Source of the DNA: JAJRZL01 sp964557855
GTDB taxonomy: Bacteria; Zixibacteria; MSB-5A5; GN15; FEB-12
NCBI GenBank assembly: GCA_964557855.1
Contig: CAZLBP010000019.1
Span: 5,012-69,011, forward strand
DNA length: 64,000 nucleotides
Direction: 5' to 3'
In this document: positions 53,721-63,320 of the stretch, one piece after another
How the letters are laid out: each line of letters starts with the position of its first letter
Position numbering within the stretch: position 1 is the stretch's first letter
Made by a program: the position numbers and the translations under genes
The notes under the pieces: model-generated
Databases searched by the model: none
Told to the model about the DNA's origin: nothing
What the model saw: only the letters and a program-made list of their open reading frames with translations

Positions 53721-55064
53721 CTACTCTCCTGTCTCCCTGAAAAGATGCTCGTAGATCTGCTGCATTTCACCGGTGCGGATTTGACGCGTCAGGTTTTCTG
53801 TCTCCTTATTCACCCAGGAGTGCATCGGATCGTCAGTTAACAGGTCGTCTATATAGGCATTAACCTTCGGGTTGCCATACGCTCGCGCCTGCGGTATGAG
53901 TTTGAAATAGAAATGCTTGGCTACTTCGTACATACCGTGCCACCAGGTGTAGTCCGGCCCCATCATGGCGGCCCCGTGACGGGCGCGACGGCCTTCGTGA
54001 TGCCATATTTCCCAGAACGTCCATTCGATATCATTGGAAAAACTGGCCGGCGTTTCGAGCAGGTTGTGTTCACGAACAAGCTTCATTATTTCCGATGAGG
54101 GTTTTGCGAACTTCTCGTTGTATATCCGCACGACGGCATCGTACTGATAATAGTGACCGTCCGCGAATGACTGCCCATGACACGCGATACAGACTCGCTT
54201 CATGTTGGCCCGTTTCTCACGCCAGTTGTCCTTATGCACCGACACTATCGGACGGAGCGTCCAACTGATCCTCTCGCCGACATCATGCGTCACCGGCATA
54301 CCGGCAGCGGCCGACATGTGGCACGTGGCGCAGGAGGGCGCCACGAAATAATCCAGTCCTACAATCCAAGTATCTGACTCGAGATTCATCTTGTGGACAT
54401 TGGTATAGTACGTGTTGCCGTGCTTGGACTCTTCGTATACTTCCTTCTGGGGATGATCGGGACCGAGATGACATTTCGAACAGGCTTCCGGCTGCCGCGC
54501 CTGCGCCTTGGAGAACTCATGCCGAGTGTGACATGCATTACATGAGCCGAGCGAACCGTCCGGGTTCATCCGCCCGATTCCCGAATTCGGCCAGCTCTCT
54601 TTTGCGAGTTTGTTGGGCTGGGCGGGATCAATCTTCACGTTGGCGCCGTGGCAGCTTTCGCAGCCAAGTATCGCTACCGGATCGCCCGCGGCAATATGGG
54701 CCAGATAAGCGTCTGCGGACTCGAGAATCTGCCCCGCTTTGGCGTGATAGGAATGCTCGACCTCCGCCGCTTCCTTCTGATGGCACTTGCCGCAGTCTTT
54801 GGGTGTCACCAAAGTTGCGATGAAGGCGTCGTAATGCTCGTAGCCGTCCGGGTCCCCTTTCCGGGCCTGGTGGCAATCGATGCAAGTCACCTTGTGAGCG
54901 GCATGCTGACCGCTGAACCATTGCCGGTACAATCCCGGTGACTTCTCCTTGTGACACGTCACACACTTGCCGGCCACATCCGTCGGCGTCTGGGCCAATG
55001 AATCTGATGAGAACTGTAATGAAGCCCCGATTGCCAGAATTGCCATTAGTCTCCACGTCTTCAT
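53721..55064 (-). CDS. Octaheme cytochrome c, hydroxylamine oxidoreductase family
   Basis: HAO-family enzymes oxidise hydroxylamine (or hydrazine) or, in a reductive group, reduce nitrite or hydroxylamine. After a signal peptide (to about L-A-Q, residue 25) there are exactly eight C-x-x-C-H sites, with first Cys at 34, 61, 91, 135, 175, 195, 245 and 292. The C-terminal W-H-H-E-G-R-R-A-R-H-G-A-A-M-M-G-P-D-Y and W-W-H-G-M-Y-E-V block is typical of HAO. The tyrosine that cross-links to the P460 heme in oxidative enzymes would need an alignment to judge. The NapC-like quinol cytochrome directly downstream resembles the haoCA pairing of epsilon-proteobacteria and favours a reductive, respiratory role. 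GGGAGGT before the ATG supports the start. Confidence 0.82.
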   Translation of the reverse strand: MKTWRLMAILAIGASLQFSSDSLAQTPTDVAGKCVTCHKEKSPGLYRQWFSGQHAAHKVTCIDCHQARKGDPDGYEHYDAFIATLVTPKDCGKCHQKEAAEVEHSYHAKAGQILESADAYLAHIAAGDPVAILGCESCHGANVKIDPAQPNKLAKESWPNSGIGRMNPDGSLGSCNACHTRHEFSKAQARQPEACSKCHLGPDHPQKEVYEESKHGNTYYTNVHKMNLESDTWIVGLDYFVAPSCATCHMSAAAGMPVTHDVGERISWTLRPIVSVHKDNWREKRANMKRVCIACHGQSFADGHYYQYDAVVRIYNEKFAKPSSEIMKLVREHNLLETPASFSNDIEWTFWEIWHHEGRRARHGAAMMGPDYTWWHGMYEVAKHFYFKLIPQARAYGNPKVNAYIDDLLTDDPMHSWVNKETENLTRQIRTGEMQQIYEHLFRETGE

Positions 55065-55109
55065 ATGTCCGATACCTCCCGGCCTGGCGGCCTAACGATG
55101 ATTTCAGAA

Positions 55110-55137
55110 CCGCTTGTGCGATTTACACGACAAGCGG
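55110..55137 (-). promoter_or_regulatory. Perfect 8-bp dyad in the leader of the octaheme cytochrome gene
   Basis: CCGCTTGT (55110-55117) and ACAAGCGG (55130-55137) are perfect inverted copies around a 12-base loop. The site is 45 bp before the ATG at 55064. No T run follows the stem on the minus strand, so an operator or an mRNA leader structure is more likely than a terminator. Confidence 0.5.
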
Positions 55138-55526
55138 CGCGACTGACCGCGGCCAGTCTTAATACCATTCAAACAGGTCGTTACTGAAATTACGACAAAC
55201 TCAGATCGTTGGCAATCTTCAATTCTGATTGTATCCGTCGGCTTTGCGCAAAGTAGAAATTGGTACGGGCTTTGCTTGGTGTAGGCGGCATACTTTCGAT
55301 GAATCAAATCCTCTGCCACAAATTCACACTGACGAAGTGCCCATAGGCTTTGTAGTATTTATGGTCGAGAGTCACAACCGTCAATTGAGCACTTCTGCGG
55401 ATTGGATCGGAGACTGGTCTTACACTCCGATTACATGAAGCCTATCGGATCGAATACAGTCTGGTCCAGCGTTGGATTTCACATTCACTGTGAGTGCCGA
55501 GTTTCTTGTCGTAGTCGTAAGTCGGG
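55138..55526. other. Intergenic stretch, nothing recognised
   Basis: About 390 bp between the HAO-like gene and the end of the HD-GYP gene, both on the minus strand. No supported gene, RNA or terminator is seen. It probably contains the promoter of the two cytochrome genes. Confidence 0.4.
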
Positions 55527-56879
55527 CTAAATACGCGATCTGACCACGTAAATCTCTCCTGCAATCGGATCAACCTTGGCGATCGAACGTATTCTCTCGA
55601 TCGCCTGTACGGTCAACCGCGAACCCGTTGCCAGCAATAGCAGACCGCTCATGGAAAACGTATCGCGCGTTAAGACCATTCCCGGACGCAAGTCCGAAAG
55701 GCCGATCCTTAACTCATTCTCGTCGATGCTCTTCTCGTTGATTTCTTCGATGTACTGCAGCGTCTTTTCGACCAGGTTTTCCGAGTAGCGCGACCCGGAC
55801 CAGCCCAGGATCGTCTGATAGGTATGTTGATAGATGAACTGTTTGTCGCCCGTTACTCTGTTGATCAGATGGTCGTACTTGTCGATGATGCCGATTACAT
55901 AGCTTTCCTGAGGAACGGACTTGGCCCTGGGACCATCCGGAAATCCGGTCCCGTCGCAATGCTCATGATGACACCGTATGAAAGCACAAATAGCATCAAA
56001 CTGCTCCAACTGCGCCAAAGTGTCGGCGCCGGTACGGGCGTGTTGCCGGTAGATCTCCAGCTCCTCGGTGCCATAGTCCGTGGGATCCTTTTCGAGCATG
56101 AACAGCGGAAAGCCCACCTTGCCGATGTCGTGCAGCAGGGCTGCAATACTGAGTTCGCTCAGCCTCGAACTGGTCAGACCGAGCTTTTTGCCCAGCCCCA
56201 CCACGTGTTCGGCGACGCGTCGAGAATGGCTGCCGAGAGTGGGGCGAGTCAGTTCGATAAACGAGAAAAACACCCGGCCGCTTTCTCGCAAAGAGTTGGT
56301 CAATTTGGTATTCAGTGCCTGCGCGGTATGCAGCGCGTCCGTAAGTTGGGTCGTTCGTCGCGCGACTTTCTCCTCAAGCTGCTGATTGACGTCCTGTAAT
56401 TCTTCGTTCTGTTTTTGCGTTAACTCGGTCAGGCGGCGGTTCTCCTGCCGCACGATATGGAAGTCGACCGCCGACTTGACGGCCAGCTTCAGCTCATCAT
56501 CCTTCCACGGTTTGAGAATGAACCGGAATATTTCACCGGCATTAACCGCTTCCTGCACGTCCTCCAAGCCAGCCTGCCCCGTCAGCATCATCCGAACCAT
56601 GTTGGGCCGCTTCTCTTTCACCCGAGCCAGGAACTCGGCCCCGGTCATCTGCGGCATCCGATGATCCGACACGAGCACCGCGATGTCATGTTTTGCAATG
56701 ATCTCCAGTGCCTCTTTCGGACTGTTGGCAAAGAAGTACTGCCAGGATTCGAATCCATGAAACATCCGCCGCAAAGCCTTCAGTATGTGAGACTCGTCGT
56801 CCACAAACAGAACGTTGATAGGCTTGGTCGGGCCGGCCGCCGCTTCCGTGAGCGGCTGTGACGCTGCTACTTCAGACAT
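55527..56879 (-). CDS. Receiver-HD-GYP protein (cyclic-di-GMP phosphodiesterase family)
   Basis: The 450 residues have a receiver (about 20-140) with phospho-acceptor Asp72, a coiled coil (about 140-205), an HD-GYP domain with L-L-H-D-I-G-K-V-G (His250, Asp251) and H-H-E-H-C-D-G-T-G-F-P (about 304-314), and a C-terminal beta-extension of about 70 residues. The motif ends G-F-P instead of G-Y-P, a mild variation. The HD and H-H-E-x-x-D-G-x-G residues are intact, so c-di-GMP hydrolysis is likely. The receiver line reads D-H-R-M-P as in RpfG-like proteins. It overlaps the HDOD gene by 13 bases and ends the signalling block. Confidence 0.93.
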   Translation of the reverse strand: MSEVAASQPLTEAAAGPTKPINVLFVDDESHILKALRRMFHGFESWQYFFANSPKEALEIIAKHDIAVLVSDHRMPQMTGAEFLARVKEKRPNMVRMMLTGQAGLEDVQEAVNAGEIFRFILKPWKDDELKLAVKSAVDFHIVRQENRRLTELTQKQNEELQDVNQQLEEKVARRTTQLTDALHTAQALNTKLTNSLRESGRVFFSFIELTRPTLGSHSRRVAEHVVGLGKKLGLTSSRLSELSIAALLHDIGKVGFPLFMLEKDPTDYGTEELEIYRQHARTGADTLAQLEQFDAICAFIRCHHEHCDGTGFPDGPRAKSVPQESYVIGIIDKYDHLINRVTGDKQFIYQHTYQTILGWSGSRYSENLVEKTLQYIEEINEKSIDENELRIGLSDLRPGMVLTRDTFSMSGLLLLATGSRLTVQAIERIRSIAKVDPIAGEIYVVRSRI

Positions 56880-57697
56880 AGGCTCTCAAGCTGTGAATCG
56901 AGCTCCTTCTTCAGAGAAGTCTCCACCACTTTCTTGTCGATGTGAGACGGCAGTTTCGGCACCTGGTCTTCGGCGGGAAATGAGAAGCCACAGTTCGATA
57001 CTACGTTCTCGGCATCACAGAGGAGTCGATATTCCTGTTCGAACTCAGACGCCGGTCCATCGAGTTGCAGCTTCCGCTGCAGTAAGCCATAAGTATAAGG
57101 CGGAAAACTCCATTTTTTGCACAACGTAACGGCGATCTCCGTATTCGAACAGGTAAACAGTTCCAACTCCACGTCTGTGTATGACCGTTCCTCAGCTTTC
57201 ATCCGAGTCAGAATCTGTTTCCAGGTCTCGGGCCAGTAGTAGGCAATGATGAGCTTACCGATATCATGAATAAGTCCCACCAGATAGACACGATTGCTGT
57301 TCTGCAGCATCCGGCTATGCGCCAGTCTGGCAGCAACTACCGCCGTGCCGTAAGAATGCTTCCAGAACTGATTGATGTCGAAAACATCCTTCCTCGGACG
57401 CAGCTTGGACAGACCTTGAATGACGGCCGCGGCTGTTGTGATCGTCTTGATGGTGTTTATACCCAATACCAGGACCGCCTGTTCGACGTTTTCCACCGGC
57501 CTGGATAACATGTAGAACGGAGAATTCGAAGACTGGATGACCTTCATGACCAGCGACGGATCCATGGAGATAACTTCTGAGAGCTCACGCGATCCGACGT
57601 CCGGATCATCGAGTAGTAACATGAGCTTGGCCGCCACCTTGGGAAACGTCGGTAAACTCGACAAATGCTCCAGCACATCGGAAACAGCTTGTGCCAT
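56867..57697 (-). CDS. HDOD-domain signalling protein
   Basis: HDOD domains are HD-fold proteins of uncertain catalytic power that occur in signalling. The 276 residues start L-E-H-L-S-S-L-P-T-F-P-K-V-A-A-K-L, with the usual L-P-x-x-P-x-V box, S-M-D-P-S-L-V-M-K-V-I-Q-S-S-N-S-P-F-Y, L-G-I-N-T-I-K-T, and H-D-I-G-K-L (about 150). The C-terminal third carries no known domain. It follows the receiver gene by one base and overlaps the HD-GYP gene, and so is certainly in one transcript with them. Confidence 0.92.
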   Translation of the reverse strand: MAQAVSDVLEHLSSLPTFPKVAAKLMLLLDDPDVGSRELSEVISMDPSLVMKVIQSSNSPFYMLSRPVENVEQAVLVLGINTIKTITTAAAVIQGLSKLRPRKDVFDINQFWKHSYGTAVVAARLAHSRMLQNSNRVYLVGLIHDIGKLIIAYYWPETWKQILTRMKAEERSYTDVELELFTCSNTEIAVTLCKKWSFPPYTYGLLQRKLQLDGPASEFEQEYRLLCDAENVVSNCGFSFPAEDQVPKLPSHIDKKVVETSLKKELDSQLESLCLK

Positions 57698-57698
57698 C

Positions 57699-58262
57699 TT
57701 ATGCCTCCTTATCTGCTAGCGAAACCGTTGTTGTCTCGCCGTGGTCGGAAGCATCCATGTCATACGTCTTCTCCTCCCGCTCTGCAGAGAACAGTTCGGG
57801 ATGCTTGCTCCGAATTCTCTTGATAATGCTGTTCTTCTCCTGAAGTTCACGTTTCAAATTACTGTTGTCTTCGGCCAGCTTGTACTGGGCCAGGGCGATA
57901 TTCACGGCTATCTTCAGGTCCGTGTCGTTCCATGGTTTGAGAATGAAACGATAAGCCTCACCTTCGTTGACGGCGTTCAGAATCGCATCCATATCGGAAT
58001 ACCCCGACAGGATAATGCGTATGGTATCCGGGGAAAACGATTTGACCTGGCGCAAGAGTTCCACTCCGTTCATTCCCGGCATAACATTGTCCGTCACCAG
58101 AACGTGAATCCTGGCTTCTTTGAATCGCTCGAGCGCCTCCTCGGCGCAGGGAGCCGTGAATATATTGACGCGCTCGCCGCGGAATAAGCGCTTCAAGGAT
58201 CTGATTATGTTCGGCTCGTCGTCCACTAATAAGAGATTGTACTTATCCATGCCGTGTCTCAC
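57699..58262 (-). CDS. Single-domain response regulator with coiled-coil tail
   Basis: The 187 residues hold one receiver (about 7-125) with acidic pair D-D-E, Asp58 as phospho-acceptor in L-V-T-D-N-V-M-P-G, and a conserved Lys in F-I-L-K-P-W. It has no DNA-binding domain; the tail (125-187) is charged and partly helical. The GTG at 58262 overlaps the kinase stop (GTGA); an ATG at 58250 (M-D-K-Y-N) is the alternative start. The receiver line D-N-V-M-P resembles that of the downstream HD-GYP protein, so it may share the same kinase. Confidence 0.9.
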   Translation of the reverse strand: MRHGMDKYNLLLVDDEPNIIRSLKRLFRGERVNIFTAPCAEEALERFKEARIHVLVTDNVMPGMNGVELLRQVKSFSPDTIRIILSGYSDMDAILNAVNEGEAYRFILKPWNDTDLKIAVNIALAQYKLAEDNSNLKRELQEKNSIIKRIRSKHPELFSAEREEKTYDMDASDHGETTTVSLADKEA

Positions 58263-59953
58263 TTTGTTTCTGAATTGTCTCTGCCGCCGTCGGAACTGTC
58301 CGTCGGAAGCGTAATCGTAAACTCGGTACCTACCCCCTCCTGACTCGTGACATGAATGTCTCCCTGATGCTTCTGCATGAGGCCGTAGGAGATACTCAGT
58401 CCCATGCCGGTTCCTTTGCCCGGTTCTTTGGTCGTGAAAAAGGGATCGAAGATCCGGGGCAGCACGTTCTCCGGTATACCGACCCCGTTGTCCCGCACTT
58501 TGATCTCGATCATGTTATCCTTGAAACCGGTTGCAACGGAAAGTATCCCTTTCTCGTTGACCGCGTGGGCGGCATTTATGAACAGGTTGGTGAACACCTG
58601 GACCAGTTGATTGGGAAAGCACTTAATCTCGGGCAGCTGACCGAACTCCCTGACTACCTCAAGGTTGTACTTGATTTCGTTGCGAACCAGATTGAGTGCA
58701 TTGTCGATAAGTTCATTGACATGGGCCGTTTCCTTACTGTCGCCCTCAGCTCGCGCGAACGTCTTCAGGTCGATGATAATCTTGGATACTCGCGTCAAAC
58801 CGTCATGAGTCTCACTAAGCAATTCACTGATATCTTCCATGATATACGCAGTATCATTCGCCTGGCGCAGTTTGGCTATCTGCCCTCCCGGATCGGATAC
58901 CGTTTCGGACGGATTGCAGCTCGCGGTCAGTTCTTCCACCTGCCGCACGTGTCGGATCAGATTCGCTACGTACCTGGACATCGTGTTGCAGTTACTCATG
59001 ACAAAACCGAGCGGGTTGTTGATTTCATGAGCCACTCCGGCTGCCAGTTCCCCGATCGACGCCAGCTTGGCCGACTGCACCAATCGCTTCTGCAGCATCT
59101 CTTTTTCCGAAATGTCGTGAATCACGAAAACCACTGCCGTTATCTGCCCTCGGTAAGAAACGGGGTAGGCCAGAATCTCGAGTATTTTAGCGGGGATAGC
59201 GTGGCAGTGAACCGAGTACAGGGAGTTGCTTTCATGTACTATGTCGAACAGATCGCTGAAACGATCGCGAGTCCTCTCGCCCGCCAGGTCGAATAGACTC
59301 ATACCCATATAGGCGTTCCTGAACACCGGGTCCAATTCCAGAATCTCATGTGCGTACGTATTCATCAGATGCACCGTCTGCAAGGTGTCGACCGCCAGCA
59401 GACCGAAATTCGCCTGCGAGATGATGCCGTTCATCAGCTCTTTCTCGGCCAGCAAACGCTCATTGCGGAATTCGAGTTCCTTGGTCTTCTCCTCAACCGT
59501 AGATTCCAATTCGCGTTGGTACCCCAGCTTGTCCATCTTCTCGCACCAGCGAGCAAAGGCCTTGTCAACGAGTTGCAGCATCTGAAGCGGTTCGAACGGC
59601 TTTTCCAGATAGGCAAACGGCTCCGTATTGATGGCGCGAGAAATGCTCTGGTATTCCGCGAATCCCGTCATGAAGATGATCATGATTCCCGGACCCAGTT
59701 CGTTCAGCTTTTCGGCCATAGCGACACCGTCCATCTGCGGCATCTTGATGTCCGTGATGACCAGGTCAAACTTCCCGCCGTTGAAAAGCGCCAGGGCTTC
59801 CTTGCCGTTGCTTGCCTTCTGACTGCTGAATCCCTTTTTCTGTAGAAACTTGTCCAGGATACTGATTATCGATTGCTCGTCATCGACAAGAAGTATCCGG
59901 AAATCCTTCTTAGCATACGTCTCATGACTTCGTTTCAGCATGGATTGCGTCAT
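58259..59953 (-). CDS. Hybrid sensor kinase, receiver-PAS-HisKA-ATPase
   Basis: It has no membrane helix, so it is cytoplasmic. The order over 564 residues is a receiver (about 17-135, Asp68 in V-I-T-D-I-K-M-P), a helical linker, a PAS domain (about 170-290), HisKA with G-E-L-A-A-G-V-A-H-E-I-N-N-P-L (His309), and an ATPase domain with N-A-A-H-A-V-N, D-N-G-V-G-I, and G-T-G-M-G-L-S. The receiver at the N terminus suggests that it takes phosphate from the upstream kinase. It overlaps both neighbours by four bases (ATGA at 59950-59953, GTGA at 58259-58262). Confidence 0.93.
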   Translation of the reverse strand: MTQSMLKRSHETYAKKDFRILLVDDEQSIISILDKFLQKKGFSSQKASNGKEALALFNGGKFDLVITDIKMPQMDGVAMAEKLNELGPGIMIIFMTGFAEYQSISRAINTEPFAYLEKPFEPLQMLQLVDKAFARWCEKMDKLGYQRELESTVEEKTKELEFRNERLLAEKELMNGIISQANFGLLAVDTLQTVHLMNTYAHEILELDPVFRNAYMGMSLFDLAGERTRDRFSDLFDIVHESNSLYSVHCHAIPAKILEILAYPVSYRGQITAVVFVIHDISEKEMLQKRLVQSAKLASIGELAAGVAHEINNPLGFVMSNCNTMSRYVANLIRHVRQVEELTASCNPSETVSDPGGQIAKLRQANDTAYIMEDISELLSETHDGLTRVSKIIIDLKTFARAEGDSKETAHVNELIDNALNLVRNEIKYNLEVVREFGQLPEIKCFPNQLVQVFTNLFINAAHAVNEKGILSVATGFKDNMIEIKVRDNGVGIPENVLPRIFDPFFTTKEPGKGTGMGLSISYGLMQKHQGDIHVTSQEGVGTEFTITLPTDSSDGGRDNSETK

Positions 59954-62900
59954 GTACTTACCTCCGACCTCGGTTCAAGAACAGTCGCCAATACGCGGGC
60001 GAGTGACGCCTTGTCGTAAGGTTTGACGAGACACGAGACGAAACCGACAGCTTCCAGTTCGCGTCGTATCGTGTCGTCCAAAAACCCCGAGGCGGCTATT
60101 GCTTTGACCTCATCATCCAAAACCTTAATCTTCTGCAATACATCCCTGCCGCCCATGCCCCCACTAACGCAGAGATCCAGCAGCACAACGTCATAGGGTT
60201 GAGCCGCTTCCCGGGCCGCCTGGTATTCCTTGATCGCCGATTCGCCGTCTGCAACGGTCTTCACTTCATAGCCCATATTCGTCAGGTAGTCCGATGTCAG
60301 CCGGCGTACGATCATTCCGTCATCCATGACCAGGACCCGGCCCGAACAATCTGTCCTGGGACTGTCCGACTCCATCGTCGACGGCTCGGCGGTCGACTGG
60401 CTGTTGTTCACAGCCGGCAGGTAAATCTCAAATGTCGTCCCCCACCCTACTCTCGATGCTACTTGTATGTGCCCCTCGTGTTGCTGAATAATGGAGTAAG
60501 TGGTAGCCAGACCCAACCCGTTACCCTTCTCTTTGGTCGTAAAGAACGGATCGAATATCTTTCGCTGCACGTCTTCGGACATGCCGACGCCTTCGTCTCG
60601 GACGGTAATCCTGACGTAGTTGCCGGGCGGCACCGGACTGTCGCCATTTTGGCCTACTTTTCGATTCTCCAGTGTAATGGTGATATTCCCGCCGTTCGGC
60701 ATAGCCTGGTCCGCATTGATCAGAAGATTTTGAATGACTTGGACCATCTGCCCCTCGTCCACGAACGTTTTATACAAATCGCCGTTAACTTCGATATCAC
60801 ACGAGCTGTTCGTGCTCGACAATGTGAAACCGACTGTCTCCTTAATTATATCGGCAATATTCGCTTCTTTCTTACTCAGTGAATTGCCTTTGGAGAACGT
60901 CAACAACTGGCGTGTCAGACTTTGTGCTCGTTGAGCAGCAAGTGAGGCTTCCTTAAGATGCGAATAGCTGCTGTCTTCGGTACTCATGTCGATGGTAGCG
61001 AGAGTCAAATTGCCGGAGATGGCCATCAAGAGGTTGTTGAAGTCATGCGCGATGCCGCCGGCGAGCACGCTGATCGATGCCAAACGATCCGCATTGATCA
61101 GTTCCTGTTCGATGCGAAGTTTTTGGGTAACATCTTCAACCGTCTCGATTACAGCTATGATCTCATTCTGGACATTTCGTATCGGAGACGCTTGCAGGCG
61201 GTAGTTTATAATGCCGTTGGGAGTCGGTGTTTCGGTGACGGCCTCATGGATGTCCCCGTCTTCAAACGTCTTCAGGACCGGACAATAGCTGCACGGAGAA
61301 TCCGAAGGGGGAGCATGCAATGCCCTGTGGCATATCGGCTTTCGGTTTACATCAACGTTCGGAAACCACTCCTTCATTTTGGAGTTCAGCGAGAGAATCT
61401 CAAGGTCGGCACTTATCATGGAGACACCGTACGGCATGCTGTTCACCAGACTTCGGTACTTTTCTTCGGACATCTGCAACTCGGTCCGAGCTGCATGACG
61501 CTCGATGAAATCGCCGATATGGAAGGCTATGGCGTTGAGCAAGACCCGCTCTTCCCGGCTGAACGGTCCCTCATCGCTCTCCGGTTTTTCCGAGGCATAG
61601 CTAACGATTACCCGGCCCACAATCTTGCCCTCACATATAATCGGAGCCGAGAGTTGCCAGGGAGAATAGACATAGTTTTCGGTCTTGAATTCTCTGTCAT
61701 GAATCGTAATTTGGGCTGCTGTCAGGTCTGGATACTGCCAGGCCGGGGGTAAGAGCCGAACTATGCGGCTAAGTAAGCCGTCCAGACTTTCACACTCTTC
61801 TTGAGTCATTTGAAGAAGTTGTGTCAAGCAGTGTAGTTCCTTTACTCGCTCGCCCAGTTCATCCGATTTCTGCTTGTACGCCTGTTCGCTTCTCTTCCTT
61901 TCGGTTATGTCAATATGAATACCGGCCGCTTTAAGAGGGTTTCCATCCTTGGTCCGCTCAACTACTTGCCCCCAACTCAACACCCACTTCCATTGTCCTG
62001 ACCGGCATCTCATGCGAAATTCGATTTCGTGTTGGTCGGTTACCTGTGAAACATGGGACTCTATGGACTTCTGCACCTGCGGCCAATCGTCGGGGTGAGT
62101 CAGTTCACGTAGAATAGAGGGTTCATCGCCGATTTCTTCGACCCGATAGCCGAGTATTTCCGCCCAGTAGTTGTTTACTTCGATTTTATCAGATGCGTAA
62201 TCGAGTACCCAGAATCCGAGTTTGGCTCCTCTGAGTACTAACTCCAGTTTCTTGTTTGTTTCACGAAGAGCGTCTTCAATCCTCTTACGTTCTGTGATGT
62301 CGATCATGATGCCAATCAGACCGGCGACGCCTCCATTGTGATTGCCGTAAGTGGTCTTATGGAACAGGACATCACGCTCTTCACCCTTTCCGTTCACGAC
62401 TTTCCACTCGTAGACCTGATGCCCGGGATTCTGGATTAGCTCCTGGTCCAACTCATGATGCTTTTGTGCAATCTCTTTCGGCCCCATGTCAAAAGCAGTC
62501 TTGCCTAATAAGTCCTGGCGCGACCGCCCGAGGACCTCTGCGAATGCACGGTTGCAGCCCAGATAGACGCCGTTGCGGTCCTTATAGAACAGGGGACTCG
62601 GGACGGCATCCATGATCGACTGCAGGAAGTCCAGTTGCCTCTTGGTCTCGCGCTCGATTTGCTTCTTTTCCGAGACATCGCGGACTATCGATTGACCCGC
62701 AATGACCGTTTCTCCGGCATAAATCGGATCGCTGGATACCTCAACAACGAGTGTATGACCGTCCTGATGAATGGCTTCAGTCTCCAACGCCGAAATGCTT
62801 TCACCCGAGGCGACAGTGCGCATTGCCGTCTCAAGCACCTTTTGACTTGCTTCAGACACGTAGTCGCCCATCGTTGTTCCGATTGTCTCCTCCGGGATGT

Positions 62901-63255
62901 AGCCAAAGACCGCTTCAACGGATGGGGAGGCGTACGTAATGACTCCGTTCAAATCATACATGATGACCGCGTCGTTACTGCGCTCGACAATGGCCCTGAA
63001 ACGGGCGTCCTTTTCGTTTAGCTCGCGCTGCAGATCCACCTTCTTTGCGAGCATACTTGATGTTACGAAACCGCCGGCGAAAATGCTTAATACCATCAAC
63101 AGACGGGAGTACGTCTCATGAATTGAGGCATCCCATAGTACCTCGGTGAAAAGAGCACCCTTCTCGAAGAAGTAGTAGTCGAGGACTGAGTCAAATAGCC
63201 AGAAGGACACAACCAATGCCAATGTATATAAGAAAAGCTTCACTTGTAGCCTCAT
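59950..63255 (-). CDS. Large membrane multi-PAS/GAF hybrid histidine kinase
   Basis: The layout over 1101 residues is: helices about 5-25 and 51-70, PAS about 80-198, PAS about 205-322, PAS about 335-452, a GAF-like domain about 470-590, PAS about 597-715, HisKA with L-A-G-G-I-A-H-D-F-N-N-L (His737), an ATPase domain with N-L-L-I-N-A-D-Q-A and G-N-G-L-G-L-A, and a receiver about 973-1095 (Asp1027 in V-L-L-D-L-C-V). The fourth PAS contains C-H-R-A-L-H and C-S-Y-C-P-V (Cys642, Cys655, Cys658), a Cys/His cluster that could bind metal or heme or sense redox state. It lies 65 bp after the small PAS gene. Confidence 0.93.
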   Translation of the reverse strand: MRLQVKLFLYTLALVVSFWLFDSVLDYYFFEKGALFTEVLWDASIHETYSRLLMVLSIFAGGFVTSSMLAKKVDLQRELNEKDARFRAIVERSNDAVIMYDLNGVITYASPSVEAVFGYIPEETIGTTMGDYVSEASQKVLETAMRTVASGESISALETEAIHQDGHTLVVEVSSDPIYAGETVIAGQSIVRDVSEKKQIERETKRQLDFLQSIMDAVPSPLFYKDRNGVYLGCNRAFAEVLGRSRQDLLGKTAFDMGPKEIAQKHHELDQELIQNPGHQVYEWKVVNGKGEERDVLFHKTTYGNHNGGVAGLIGIMIDITERKRIEDALRETNKKLELVLRGAKLGFWVLDYASDKIEVNNYWAEILGYRVEEIGDEPSILRELTHPDDWPQVQKSIESHVSQVTDQHEIEFRMRCRSGQWKWVLSWGQVVERTKDGNPLKAAGIHIDITERKRSEQAYKQKSDELGERVKELHCLTQLLQMTQEECESLDGLLSRIVRLLPPAWQYPDLTAAQITIHDREFKTENYVYSPWQLSAPIICEGKIVGRVIVSYASEKPESDEGPFSREERVLLNAIAFHIGDFIERHAARTELQMSEEKYRSLVNSMPYGVSMISADLEILSLNSKMKEWFPNVDVNRKPICHRALHAPPSDSPCSYCPVLKTFEDGDIHEAVTETPTPNGIINYRLQASPIRNVQNEIIAVIETVEDVTQKLRIEQELINADRLASISVLAGGIAHDFNNLLMAISGNLTLATIDMSTEDSSYSHLKEASLAAQRAQSLTRQLLTFSKGNSLSKKEANIADIIKETVGFTLSSTNSSCDIEVNGDLYKTFVDEGQMVQVIQNLLINADQAMPNGGNITITLENRKVGQNGDSPVPPGNYVRITVRDEGVGMSEDVQRKIFDPFFTTKEKGNGLGLATTYSIIQQHEGHIQVASRVGWGTTFEIYLPAVNNSQSTAEPSTMESDSPRTDCSGRVLVMDDGMIVRRLTSDYLTNMGYEVKTVADGESAIKEYQAAREAAQPYDVVLLDLCVSGGMGGRDVLQKIKVLDDEVKAIAASGFLDDTIRRELEAVGFVSCLVKPYDKASLARVLATVLEPRSEVST

Positions 63256-63320
63256 CGAAGGCCCCTCATTCAGTTGTCAGTTACGGCTGGCTGAGCCGAG
63301 TAATCAATACTAAAACCATC

